Virus record (IMG/VR): IMGVR_UViG_3300009180_000133
Coordinates: 1-31,813 of that record
DNA length: 31,813 nt
Direction: 5' to 3' (one strand)
DNA from: a virus
Positions 15,130 to 23,396 of this stretch are shown here, one piece after another. Within the stretch, counting starts at the first letter, position 1; the number at the start of each line of letters is the position of its first letter. The notes beneath the pieces were generated by a model. The model saw only the letters and a program-made list of their open reading frames with translations. It was not told where the DNA came from and searched no databases. A program made the translations under genes and the position numbers.

Positions 15130-16821
15130 ATGGCTTATTTTAATCATGCGTTTAAGAAAACGTTTCTTGCAACAGGAGCAAGTATTTCTTCTGTTCCAAT
15201 CAAAAATCCACAAGGTGGATCTTTAGGTACTGCTAGTGCAACTGGTGGTTTTTTGACTACTGCATCCTCTGGTAAACCAACTTATACATTAAATCAAATT
15301 GCTGCGGCATCTACTCTAGTAAATGGTAGTTATGCAAACAATTATGTTGGATTATTTACTAAAGACCAGCTTTCTGCATCTAGTAGTGATCTTTCATCTT
15401 GTTGCCCACTTTACTTAGTTGGTTCTGCCATCTACTGTAATGATAAGATTAGTCCTTTCTTAGGTGGATACCAAGAGACTAATAAATCTAAACTTATTAA
15501 TCCTAAATATGTATCTAGATTCTATAGTGTAGGTTCTTGTGCTCCATCTAACAATGTTGTTCACGTTGGATCTACTTATTCAACTTTAGGTGGTGGTGTT
15601 AAAACAGGTTCTATTACTACTGCTGGTGCTGGGTATTTACCAGCCCCATCTACTAATGTTCTTGTTACAACAACAACTGTTACTGGAACAGGAACCGGAT
15701 TAACTTTATTTATTAATATTTCAGGTACGGGTGTTCCAACTTTAGTAGTTTCAAATCCAATTGGAAGTGTTGGTAAGGGTTATGCTGTTGGTGACACTGT
15801 AACAATTAACTCCCCTTCTGGAGTACCAGGTACTCTTGCAGTATATACTATTGGAAGTGTATATCCTGCAGTTTCTCCAGTTATCCCAGGAACTAATTGT
15901 TGTAAAGAATTTTTATGTGGTGAGACTTATAATCTTCGTTTAGATGTTAAAGGTTCTCCTGCTCTAAGATTCTTAAATCACAATGCATACTATACTGCAA
16001 CTGCTTACACAGGATGTTGTCCAGCAGGAGCTATTGCTCCAACCGCTGTTAACTCAACTAATGTTATGATCCTTTGGGCCAATGATTTATTAAACTCTCC
16101 AATTGTATCTCCATTTATTCAGATTGCTATTCAAGATGAATCTGGTGTTATCTGGTATGCTCCAGGAACAGATGCTGCTTTCTTAGCTGCTGAAGGTGCT
16201 AACACTTGGAATAACTATAATACAGCTACACCACACACAGCTAATAAATGTGCCGGTTTAATCCTTAATGGTGCTTATGTAGATACTAGATTTGGTGATT
16301 GTACTTTCCAAATTTCTGACTTCTATGAGAAACAACCAGTCAACTTAATTGTAAGTGAAGTAGATTTAAATGGTGATCCATGTGAGTTTACAGGTATCTG
16401 TGTTGCTAATGAGTGTCTTGGTAGTCAAGTAATGGGTCTTGGAGAAACAGTTCTTAGAGATATTATTCTTTCTGAGTCTTATAGACAAAACTTCTTCTCT
16501 TCTGACTTCAGAATCCGGGAGATTACTCAAGGTAACCAAATTGTAAATGCTATTAACAGACAAGCACTTTACTATAGAGATTATATTCAGCATAGTGTTC
16601 CTAGATTTAACAATCCTTCTGGAACATTTGATAATGATCAATACTTATTGGAAGTTGTCTTTACAAGTTCTACTACTGCAAGTGCATTTGAAACTGCTGT
16701 TTCAGGTTGGTTAACAACTTGTGGAGTTTGTGAAGTTGAAGTTGGTGTAAATGGATATAACTGTTTATCTACTTGTGCAGCTATTGCATTCCCAGCTCTT
16801 CCAGCTCAGTGCGGAATCTAA
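15130..16821 (+). CDS. Probable abundant virion protein with inserted beta module
   Basis: This 563-residue protein is Gly/Ser/Thr/Ala-rich. An N-terminal domain (MAYFNHAFKKTFLATGASIS onward) is interrupted at about residues 158-244 by a Gly/Thr/Val module with TAGAGYLPAP and VGKGYAVGDTVTI, the GxGYxxGDxVTI style of beta repeat common in phage surface proteins. The conserved core resumes with CCKEFLCGETYNLRLDVKGS and continues through ILSESYRQN (447-455) and RFNNPSGTFDNDQYLLEV. The core looks like a protein seen in several Bacteroidota and marine phages, but I know of no proven role. Capsid-like C-ending codons and its own terminator suggest high copy number. Candidates are an auxiliary capsid or head-decoration protein, or a major tail component. 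Confidence 0.7.
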   Translation: MAYFNHAFKKTFLATGASISSVPIKNPQGGSLGTASATGGFLTTASSGKPTYTLNQIAAASTLVNGSYANNYVGLFTKDQLSASSSDLSSCCPLYLVGSAIYCNDKISPFLGGYQETNKSKLINPKYVSRFYSVGSCAPSNNVVHVGSTYSTLGGGVKTGSITTAGAGYLPAPSTNVLVTTTTVTGTGTGLTLFINISGTGVPTLVVSNPIGSVGKGYAVGDTVTINSPSGVPGTLAVYTIGSVYPAVSPVIPGTNCCKEFLCGETYNLRLDVKGSPALRFLNHNAYYTATAYTGCCPAGAIAPTAVNSTNVMILWANDLLNSPIVSPFIQIAIQDESGVIWYAPGTDAAFLAAEGANTWNNYNTATPHTANKCAGLILNGAYVDTRFGDCTFQISDFYEKQPVNLIVSEVDLNGDPCEFTGICVANECLGSQVMGLGETVLRDIILSESYRQNFFSSDFRIREITQGNQIVNAINRQALYYRDYIQHSVPRFNNPSGTFDNDQYLLEVVFTSSTTASAFETAVSGWLTTCGVCEVEVGVNGYNCLSTCAAIAFPALPAQCGI

Positions 16822-16842
16822 TAGAATTAAATTAATAATTAT

Positions 16843-16880
16843 AAAAGGGGAGAGAGAGTTTATACTCCTCTCCTTTTTTT
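16843..16880 (+). terminator. Rho-independent terminator after the 563-residue gene
   Basis: A GA-rich arm (AAAAGGGGAGAGAGAG) pairs with a CTCCTCTCCTTTT arm with small bulges, around a TTTATA loop, ending in seven T. It is similar in style to the terminator after the capsid gene. Confidence 0.78.
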
Positions 16881-16895
16881 ATAAAATAAAGTAGT

Positions 16896-17465
16896 ATGGC
16901 AAATCATGTATTAAGTTTAGAGGTGCCTCAAGTAATGAATGAATGCATTCTTAAGATACTTGACACAAGTGTATATCAAACATTGGATCCCGCTATTCCA
17001 ATAGTATGCCCTACCTTAAATGTTACTGTACCTGGATTTGGTTATTCTAACCAGATAACAGGAACTACAATGACTAATTTTGTTAATACAGGTCACATAA
17101 CTTTAACAGCATGTGATTTGCAATTGCAAACTACAAATTGTGGAACAACTTATTTTAATATACCAGACGGTATTTATATTATAAAATACAGTGTATCCCC
17201 TAATGAGACAGTATATGTAGAGTATAATCATTTAAGAGTAACAGCAGCATTAAATAAATATTACAAGATTCTTTGTGATGTAGATGTAGCTGATTGTGAT
17301 CCTCCTTTTAAAATAAAACAAAGACTTGAAGAACTAAGATTAATTTTTATGTATCTTCAAGCAGCAAAGTCTAAGGTAGAGTTTTGTCTTGAGCCACAGA
17401 AAGGTATGAGCTTATATAACTATGCCCTTAAACTTTTGAATAGAATGGAATGTAGAAATTGTTAA
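16896..17465 (+). CDS. Virion/fibre-region protein with C-terminal helical domain and KLLNRMxCRNC tail
   Basis: This 189-residue protein has a beta-rich N-terminal part (LEVPQVMNECILKILDTSVY, then LNVTVPGFGYSN and DGIYIIKYSVSPNETVYVEY) and a helical C-terminal third (PFKIKQRLEELRLIFMYLQA) ending LLNRMECRNC. Cysteines are frequent (about ten). This resembles a beta-sandwich joined to a helical bundle, a design common in fibre attachment and baseplate-like adaptor proteins. It opens the cysteine-rich fibre module, directly after a terminator and before a zinc-ribbon gene. I do not know a named family; an adaptor or fibre-base role is inferred. Confidence 0.65.
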   Translation: MANHVLSLEVPQVMNECILKILDTSVYQTLDPAIPIVCPTLNVTVPGFGYSNQITGTTMTNFVNTGHITLTACDLQLQTTNCGTTYFNIPDGIYIIKYSVSPNETVYVEYNHLRVTAALNKYYKILCDVDVADCDPPFKIKQRLEELRLIFMYLQAAKSKVEFCLEPQKGMSLYNYALKLLNRMECRNC

Positions 17466-17484
17466 ACCAATAAAATCAATAATT

Positions 17485-17643
17485 ATGTCAGTTTGTCCTA
17501 ATTGTAAAGCAAATTTATCCTGCGGATGTCAAATAAGAAAAGCCTCTGATGGAACTCAAGTATGCACTAGTTGTCTAGGTAATTATGAAATAAAAGTAAA
17601 AGGTCCTCAACCAAAAGATAATTTAAAAAAATTCACTAAATAA
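17485..17643 (+). CDS. 52-residue zinc-ribbon protein
   Basis: ATG at 17485 to TAA at 17643 encodes 52 residues: MSVCPNCKANLSCGCQIRKA, then SDGTQVCTSCLGNYEIKVKG and a basic tail. CPNC (C4, C7), CGC (C13, C15) and CTSC (C27, C30) form a plausible zinc-binding set, and the pattern CPNC-x5-CGC-x6-SDG-x3-CxxC recurs in small proteins of marine and freshwater phages. The stop TAA overlaps the next start (TAATG), so it is coupled to the 809-residue fibre-like gene; a chaperone or assembly role for that Cys-rich protein is one guess. Alternatively it is a small virion protein. Confidence 0.78.
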   Translation: MSVCPNCKANLSCGCQIRKASDGTQVCTSCLGNYEIKVKGPQPKDNLKKFTK

Positions 17644-20072
17644 TGTCTGCACCTGTTCCTTATTATTTAATAACTAGTTGTTGCTCTCAAACAGTAATCT
17701 CTGGTTTATTTCGTATACCAGGTTTAGGTACAGTTCCTAATGGAGTATATCAATATACCGGACCTACTTTTACTGAATCTGTAACAGGCATGGTATTTAA
17801 CTCTAATTTTTGTTATACAGTAATATTTCAAGGAACAGTTTCTACAGCATATCCATCAGCTTTTAATTCAAGTCAAATAACATTAACTGCAAGTAATGAT
17901 TGTGAAGATCTAATATGCGCACCATGTGGTTCTAAATTTCCAGCATACTCTATTTTTAATTGCTGTGATACTGCTAATGTAATTAGTTTAAATATTGATA
18001 CAGATGCCTGTACCCCAACAGATGGAGTATGGGTATATAATGGTCCTGGTTTTATAGAACCAATTAGTGGATTTATTTTTAGTACAGGAGAATGTTATAA
18101 TTTTACTGAGTTACCTGATGGAACATTTGAGCAAGGACCAGATTGTACAGATTTTGATATAACAATTTATGATACATGTCAAGCAGCACAAGCTGATGCT
18201 GAATGTCCTGCATGTAATTTAGCTTTAGAATTTTTAATATTCACAAGTTGTTGTGATGATACTGAACTTTTATTTAAAGGTCCTTTTCCTACTTCAACTT
18301 ATTATGGTGTAAAAGAATATTTAGGACTTCCAGTAAATGGATTAGAAAATATATGTTATTCTATTGAAACTGGTGTTGTAGGGGATATACAAGTTCCAGA
18401 TCTTGCAGCATATAATCTTTTACCAGATCCTCCAGTATATGTAGAAGGTCTTACTTTTAGTAACTTATCGGCATTAAATACAGATTGTGCACTTTATATT
18501 GATGAATGCCCAAATTGTATTAAACAATGTTATACACTTTATGACTGTGATGGTAATCGTTTTAATACTGAAATAGATTTATCTACATATGTAAATACTT
18601 TTATAACAATAATTCAATTAGGAGTTTCTTCAGGACCTTGGTATGTTTTAGAAAATAATACCGGATCTTGTAATAATGCTGTAACTGGTTTTACAGTAAG
18701 CCCCACAGCTCCAACTCCTTGTGATTGTATATGTTATACAGTTGTTGCATTAGCTAAAAATTGTGTTTATATAGATTGTGATGGAAATTTACAAAACACA
18801 GGTCCTTTATTAACCGGAACACCAATAGAATTTTGTTCTATAGTATATCCTTTTATTCAAGGATCTTTTGGAAATCCACCATATATAGTTGGTCCAGGAA
18901 TTTGTGGAACAACAGCCTGTAACCCGTGTTATAAACTTCAAGATTGTGAAGGTTTATTACCTGATATTTATACTACAAAACCTTCATTAGGCATAAACGC
19001 TATACTTGGACAGATTGTAATACTTTTAGAATACCCAGGAGTTTGTTGGGAAGTAATTGACACAGTTGAATGTGACTGTGCAATAGATGTTACTGTTATA
19101 CAATCTTTTGCTAGTTGTGCAACTTGCTTAAGTGCTCCTAAATATAAACTAACTAATTGTGATGATTCTACAACAATTGTTTATACTAGTACAGATTTAA
19201 GTGCATATGTTGGTCAAGTAATAATCAGATTAGATTGTCCAGGATGCTGGTTAGTGGAAGAAATAAAAGATATTCCTTCAGATGTTATTATTACAGTAGA
19301 TGCAAGTTATATTAACTGTACTGAATGTGCAAGAGATTATTACTTACTTACAGATTGTACAGGATATAAAGATCCTATTATTACTTATACAGATCTTAGT
19401 CAATCTGTAGGAAATGTAATTAAAATTAAATATTGTCCAGAAACTTGTTGGACGGTAACTAGAACATTATTAGCTACAAATGCAGGTATAGTAATTCCAG
19501 ATGTAGAATATGAAGATTGTGAAGAATGTTTATTAACATTCCCTTGTATTTGTACAACAGTTAGAAATGATAGTACTACAAGTAAAGAATATGAATATTA
19601 TGATTGTGAACTTATAGTACAAACATTTACGTTAGCTCCAGGTGTAACATCAGAAAGATTTTGTGTAAGAACATGGGGAGAGTATTATCCTGAAATAGAT
19701 TTCATAGTAACATTTGGTAATTGTTCAGAAACTACACCTAATATTTGGAATTGTCCGCCAATTGTTTATCCAAGAAGAAGTGTACAACCAGGATATAATA
19801 CACCAGCATGTACTATATCAAAATATGAAAAAATATCTTGTAGATCTGCAGATGTATACTATAAGCAAGTACTCTATTTAAGATACGGTATATCAGATTG
19901 TTGTCCAGAAGACAATGACAAGTGGTTAATCAAAAAGGAACTAATAGACTTGGATGCAATAAGAGATCCTAACTATGAATGTACTGTAATAAACCCATGT
20001 TGTCCAAATACGCCATCTTGTGGTTCAACACCTTGTGGATGTACTTCAAATATTCCTTGTAATTCTCATTAA
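17643..20072 (+). CDS. Cysteine-rich tandem-repeat fibre/adhesin-like protein
   Basis: This 809-residue protein has about 65 cysteines and no signal peptide. It is built of 70-100-residue modules. Three early ones start with YYLITSCC, YSIFNCC and FLIFTSCC; four later ones start with YTLYDC, YKLQDC, YKLTNC and YYLLTDC and run on to TDLSxYVGxVIxI and a CPGCW / ETCWTV end. Two other units share CIC-(Y/T)-T-V and a YxDC element (about residues 355 and 640). The C-terminal 100 residues differ and end with a Cys/Pro-rich tail. Modular repeats of this sort occur in host-recognition fibres of Bacteroidota phages. Between a zinc ribbon and a fibre gene, a receptor-binding or fibre-stalk role is likely. 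The odd feature is the sheer Cys content of a protein made in the cytoplasm. Confidence 0.75.
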   Translation: MSAPVPYYLITSCCSQTVISGLFRIPGLGTVPNGVYQYTGPTFTESVTGMVFNSNFCYTVIFQGTVSTAYPSAFNSSQITLTASNDCEDLICAPCGSKFPAYSIFNCCDTANVISLNIDTDACTPTDGVWVYNGPGFIEPISGFIFSTGECYNFTELPDGTFEQGPDCTDFDITIYDTCQAAQADAECPACNLALEFLIFTSCCDDTELLFKGPFPTSTYYGVKEYLGLPVNGLENICYSIETGVVGDIQVPDLAAYNLLPDPPVYVEGLTFSNLSALNTDCALYIDECPNCIKQCYTLYDCDGNRFNTEIDLSTYVNTFITIIQLGVSSGPWYVLENNTGSCNNAVTGFTVSPTAPTPCDCICYTVVALAKNCVYIDCDGNLQNTGPLLTGTPIEFCSIVYPFIQGSFGNPPYIVGPGICGTTACNPCYKLQDCEGLLPDIYTTKPSLGINAILGQIVILLEYPGVCWEVIDTVECDCAIDVTVIQSFASCATCLSAPKYKLTNCDDSTTIVYTSTDLSAYVGQVIIRLDCPGCWLVEEIKDIPSDVIITVDASYINCTECARDYYLLTDCTGYKDPIITYTDLSQSVGNVIKIKYCPETCWTVTRTLLATNAGIVIPDVEYEDCEECLLTFPCICTTVRNDSTTSKEYEYYDCELIVQTFTLAPGVTSERFCVRTWGEYYPEIDFIVTFGNCSETTPNIWNCPPIVYPRRSVQPGYNTPACTISKYEKISCRSADVYYKQVLYLRYGISDCCPEDNDKWLIKKELIDLDAIRDPNYECTVINPCCPNTPSCGSTPCGCTSNIPCNSH

Positions 20073-20091
20073 TAATTAGTATATTATAAAT

Positions 20092-21771
20092 ATGAAACCT
20101 CTTAATTTAGATAATAGTCCATGTAGTCCAATATCAAGTAACTGTGTTATTTGGCAAGGACCAGACATTCCATGTATTAAACTATGTACAGGGGATACAG
20201 TATCTGATGTAATCCATAAACTTGCAACAGAACTTTGTAATATTATGGATCTGTTAGATGTTAATGGTTATGACTTATCTTGTTTTGACTTAGCAAGCTG
20301 TAAGCCTCAGAATATCCAAGAGTTAATTCAGTTTTTAATTGAAAGAATTTGTGCACTTGAAGCTGTTGATGCTGTGGTAGCTGCAGCACCTGCTGGACAG
20401 ACAAGATCAGCAACAGCAGAAACTCTTGTTACTGTTGCTCCTTGTTTTGTTATAGGTACTACAACAGTAATGACCATTGCTGAATATGCCCAAGCTATGG
20501 GAACTAGAATTTGTGGTATAATAGATCAAATAGGTATTATCAATAATCAAATTAATGATTTAAATGTTAGAGTAACAACATTAGAAACTACCCCAGTACC
20601 TACATTCACTATTCCTACATTTACATTAGCATGTAACATTAATACTTTATTGTCTGGTGTTACATACGGCATTGATCAAATTCTTGAAGAATATATAAAT
20701 AATGTATGGTGTGGTTTTTATGCAGTAACTGGATCAACTGCAGATTTATCTAGTGCAGTTGCATCACAATGTATATTAGGTACAGATTTTACTAAAGTGA
20801 ATCCTGCAGCTACATATGCAGTACAATATCCAACCTGGATTCAACCAACCACTACTGTTGCAGACTTATTAAATAATGCATGGATAGTTTTATGTGATAT
20901 TTATAATGGAACTAATGTAACAGTAACAGGAGCTACTACAAACACAATTCAAACAACTGTAACTGGTGGACCAGCATATACTGTATCTTCAAAACTTTTA
21001 GATACCGGATGGGTAGACCTAAATGGTTTTGGTTATTATTCTGGAGCTGACACATTAGCATTAAAACCACAAGCAAGAAGAATTGGTAATGTAGTACATT
21101 TTAGAGGGTTGATCACTATTCCAATTGATGATGGTGCTGGTGCTCCATTATTATGGCAATACCAATCAGCTCCCCCAGTTGATACATATTATCTTTCAAC
21201 TGTTGTTGCTCCTGCAACAATTGGTCCCAACTCTGTTGTAGCTTCTACTGCAGGTACTATAACATTTAATCAAGGTAATTCAGTTATCCCAACATCTATA
21301 ATGGCTGTAGGTGAAACATTTGATAATAGCTATGCATTAACATTTGTTGTAGGAACAAGACCAATTCAAGTTGATGGCTCTCCTGTAACAAGTTCTATTT
21401 TGTCAGGACTATTTAATGTTTCAATTTCTAGTGCAAAAACATTATCTCTTTCCCTTCCTAAAAATGCAGAGCAAAATATATTTTCAGGAACTGGAGCATT
21501 TAATACATCTCATTTAAACTATATTGTTTCTCATGTTATTTCTGGTGATAACGTACCTAAATTTGATAGTGCAAATACTAATGTAAACAGTAATGGTGGG
21601 GCAGGAACAATTGGACTTGACTTAGAATATGATGCAACATTAACATATCCTTTTACATGTAATGCAAATAATGAACAACAAGTTGGTGGGTTTAGAATTC
21701 AACTTGACGGACTAGTTGCATATATTGATCCATGTACTACTGATATACTAACACCAATTGTTTGTCCTTAA
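20092..21771 (+). CDS. Tail-fibre-like protein with Cys-rich attachment module and beta C-terminus
   Basis: This 559-residue protein begins with a Cys-rich attachment-type module: CVIWQGPDIPCIKLCTGD (18-35) then TVSDVIHKLATELCNI, followed by CFDLASCKPQNIQELIQFLI. A short coiled coil lies near residues 127-165 (ICGIIDQIGIINNQINDLNV), then a long Thr/Ala/Val/Gly-rich beta region. Near the middle a trimer-head-like stretch, ARRIGNVVHFRGLITIP, resembles C-terminal heads of phage fibres. The arrangement (anchor, coiled coil, beta shaft or head) is classic for a trimeric receptor-binding fibre. The anchor is shared with the next gene. Host receptor unknown. Confidence 0.78.
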   Translation: MKPLNLDNSPCSPISSNCVIWQGPDIPCIKLCTGDTVSDVIHKLATELCNIMDLLDVNGYDLSCFDLASCKPQNIQELIQFLIERICALEAVDAVVAAAPAGQTRSATAETLVTVAPCFVIGTTTVMTIAEYAQAMGTRICGIIDQIGIINNQINDLNVRVTTLETTPVPTFTIPTFTLACNINTLLSGVTYGIDQILEEYINNVWCGFYAVTGSTADLSSAVASQCILGTDFTKVNPAATYAVQYPTWIQPTTTVADLLNNAWIVLCDIYNGTNVTVTGATTNTIQTTVTGGPAYTVSSKLLDTGWVDLNGFGYYSGADTLALKPQARRIGNVVHFRGLITIPIDDGAGAPLLWQYQSAPPVDTYYLSTVVAPATIGPNSVVASTAGTITFNQGNSVIPTSIMAVGETFDNSYALTFVVGTRPIQVDGSPVTSSILSGLFNVSISSAKTLSLSLPKNAEQNIFSGTGAFNTSHLNYIVSHVISGDNVPKFDSANTNVNSNGGAGTIGLDLEYDATLTYPFTCNANNEQQVGGFRIQLDGLVAYIDPCTTDILTPIVCP

Positions 21772-21782
21772 TAAATTAAACT

Positions 21783-22028
21783 ATGGCTACTAATACTTGC
21801 ACAACTTGCGGATGTAGAAAATGTGGATGTTCAGATAATGCACTTACATCTCCACCACCATGTCCTACACCAGAAGGATGTCCTACTCCTTTAACATGTT
21901 CTGAAGTTTTTGATGCAGAGTGTGTAGTATATACAGGAGCTCCAATTCTTTGTGGGCAAACAGTTGTTGTACCTACTGATACAAATATGGCAGAAGCATT
22001 ACAATTAATTGTTGCTTACTTCTGTTAA
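21783..22028 (+). CDS. 81-residue mini-fibre/anchor protein
   Basis: This small protein has an N-terminal Cys cluster (CTTCGCRKCGC, residues 6-16), a Pro/Cys linker, and a C-terminal module ECVVYTGAPILCGQTVV plus DTNMAEALQLIVAYFC that lines up with CVIWQGPDIPC and DTVSDVIHKLATELC at the start of the 559-residue fibre. It therefore looks like the fibre's attachment module alone, without shaft or head: a truncated paralogue, an adaptor, or an attachment chaperone. It closes the fibre module 11 bases downstream of the fibre and is followed by a strong terminator. Confidence 0.7.
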   Translation: MATNTCTTCGCRKCGCSDNALTSPPPCPTPEGCPTPLTCSEVFDAECVVYTGAPILCGQTVVVPTDTNMAEALQLIVAYFC

Positions 22029-22071
22029 CAATATAAAGTTGCAGTTTGTTGGTTTCTGTAACAAATGGTAG

Positions 22072-22100
22072 AACCCCTGCACTTGCGGGGGTTTTGCTTT
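22072..22100 (+). terminator. Strong rho-independent terminator closing the fibre module
   Basis: A nine-pair stem (AACCCCTGC with GCGGGGGTT, including one T-G pair) closes an ACTT loop and runs into TTTTGCTTTT. It is the most GC-rich run in this AT-rich window. A weaker seven-pair hairpin (GTTGCAG / CTGTAAC, 22038-22062) lies just upstream. Together they separate the fibre genes from the connector-muzzle genes. Confidence 0.92.
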
Positions 22101-22152
22101 TATTACTATATTTGTTAAAGTCATTTATTTTTAGTATATTAATTAGTATAGT
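22101..22152 (+). promoter_or_regulatory. Possible promoter upstream of the connector-muzzle operon
   Basis: Immediately after a strong terminator, this AT-rich stretch holds TTTG at 22111-22114 and TATATTA at 22135-22141, about 20 bases apart, then the start of the next gene. The spacing fits a Bacteroidota sigma-A-like promoter, but the -7 box matches TAnnTTTG only partly. The genes from 22153 on need a promoter if the terminator works, so one is likely nearby. Confidence 0.38.
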
Positions 22153-22734
22153 ATGAAGGAATTTAGAAGTCCTGATTTAACAGCACCACGGTATAGACCA
22201 GAAGTATATACCATAATGAACAAGAAGTTCTTTGAAAGTTTTAAAAAGAAACATCCTAAGTATAAAGACTTAGATGATAAAGAGTTAAGAAAGATTGTTA
22301 AATATTTTAACAATGCTCTTTTTCAGACAGTTATAGATACAAGGGATGGTGTTCAACTACCTGAACAAATAGGTTGGTTGTTTATTGGAACTTGTCAAAG
22401 TCCTAAAAAACAAAACACTGATTTTATTAAGTCAAAAAAATATGGAGTAACAGTAACAAATAAAAACTGGGAATCAGATGGTAAGCTTGCCAAAATATTT
22501 TTTACAAGCTATGCATTAAAACACAAAATGAAGAATAGAGAGTTTTGGGGTTTTACAGCATGCAGAGATTTTAAAAGATCAGTAGCAAAAGCTTATCCAG
22601 AAAACTGGAACATGTACCTAGTAGTTGAACCAACAAAAAGAATAAAACTTGAACATACTAAAAACTTTTTAATCAACTCTGCCAAAATTAAGGAAAGGGA
22701 AGATTTAAAACATTATAATGAATTTGACTTATGA
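22153..22734 (+). CDS. Conserved unknown, first gene of the connector-muzzle operon
   Basis: This 193-residue basic, mixed alpha/beta protein contains FRSPDLTAPRYRPEVYTIMN, a helical segment, then TRDGVQLPEQIGWLFIGTC and NWESDGKLAKIFFTSYALKH, and RDFKRSVAKAYPENWNMYLV. The conserved look of RDGVxLPExxGxLFIGTC and NWxSDGxxxKIFxTxY is familiar from Bacteroidota phage tail/connector regions, but I know no assigned function. It ends in TGA (tatgac) overlapping the next ATG by four bases, so translation is coupled to the ring-like proteins. A structural or assembly role is inferred. Confidence 0.65.
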   Translation: MKEFRSPDLTAPRYRPEVYTIMNKKFFESFKKKHPKYKDLDDKELRKIVKYFNNALFQTVIDTRDGVQLPEQIGWLFIGTCQSPKKQNTDFIKSKKYGVTVTNKNWESDGKLAKIFFTSYALKHKMKNREFWGFTACRDFKRSVAKAYPENWNMYLVVEPTKRIKLEHTKNFLINSAKIKEREDLKHYNEFDL

Positions 22735-23396
22735 CAACTATTGGTGAAGCAATATCAAGGGTTAGAAATACTCTAAAGGCAGTTAAAGAAGATCCATTCT
22801 TAACTGATAGAGTTATATACAGCTCATTGATTAAATATGGTCAGACTCTTTTAAAGAGAGAAGATAATCAATTTAAACTTATGAAGATAAGTTCTATCTT
22901 TCAGGTATTGCCTTATATAGAACTTATAGATGTAGACAAAGTAGAAGCAGGTTGTATAGGAGTTTATTCTGGATGTTATTTTAAGAGATCTAAAGAAAAA
23001 CTTCCAACTATTCTTGAAGGGGCAATGGGTCCTATTATACGTACTACATCTTCAATAGATGGTACAATAGAAATGTTTAGAACAGATCCAGGTACTTGGG
23101 TGTCTATGGTTAGAACAACAACATTTAAATATAATACAAGAAAATATTTCTGGTATCTTAATGGATACTTATATGCACCAAACATTGATTGGGAAGCAGT
23201 AAGGATGGAAGCTATATTTCAAGGAGTTACAGATCCATGTGATCCAAAACAGCAATGTGAAATTGCACAGGATCAAAGATTAACTATTCCGGAATATTTA
23301 TTCTCTGAAGTAGAACAGTTTGTAATCAAAGAACTATCAATGTCAATGCAGGTTCCTGCTGATAATGCAGATGATAGTCAAAACTCTCTTAGATAA
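22731..23396 (+). CDS. Ring/connector-like protein 1
   Basis: This 221-residue protein starts with a helix (TIGEAISRVRNTLKAVKEDP), continues through LTDRVIYSSLIKYGQTLLKR and a beta-rich middle (YFWYLNGYLYAPNIDWEAVR), and ends with a helix and acidic tail (LFSEVEQFVIKELSMSMQVP). Helix, beta insert, helix is the usual plan of small tail-ring or adaptor subunits. It is coupled by overlap to both neighbours: ATGA upstream, TAATG downstream. In crAss-like phages several ring proteins lie just before the muzzle gene; I infer this is one, without being able to say which. Confidence 0.66.
   Translation: MTTIGEAISRVRNTLKAVKEDPFLTDRVIYSSLIKYGQTLLKREDNQFKLMKISSIFQVLPYIELIDVDKVEAGCIGVYSGCYFKRSKEKLPTILEGAMGPIIRTTSSIDGTIEMFRTDPGTWVSMVRTTTFKYNTRKYFWYLNGYLYAPNIDWEAVRMEAIFQGVTDPCDPKQQCEIAQDQRLTIPEYLFSEVEQFVIKELSMSMQVPADNADDSQNSLR

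Noticed and set aside
15130-16821. Contractile tail-sheath identity for the 563-residue protein
   Set aside because: Size and abundance would fit, but no sheath motif, tail-tube, tape-measure or baseplate genes are seen, and the muzzle and ring-like genes indicate a short tail.
17643-20072. Secreted or membrane adhesin of a bacterial chromosome
   Set aside because: There is no signal peptide or sorting tail, and the gene sits inside a compact phage virion operon with overlapping starts.
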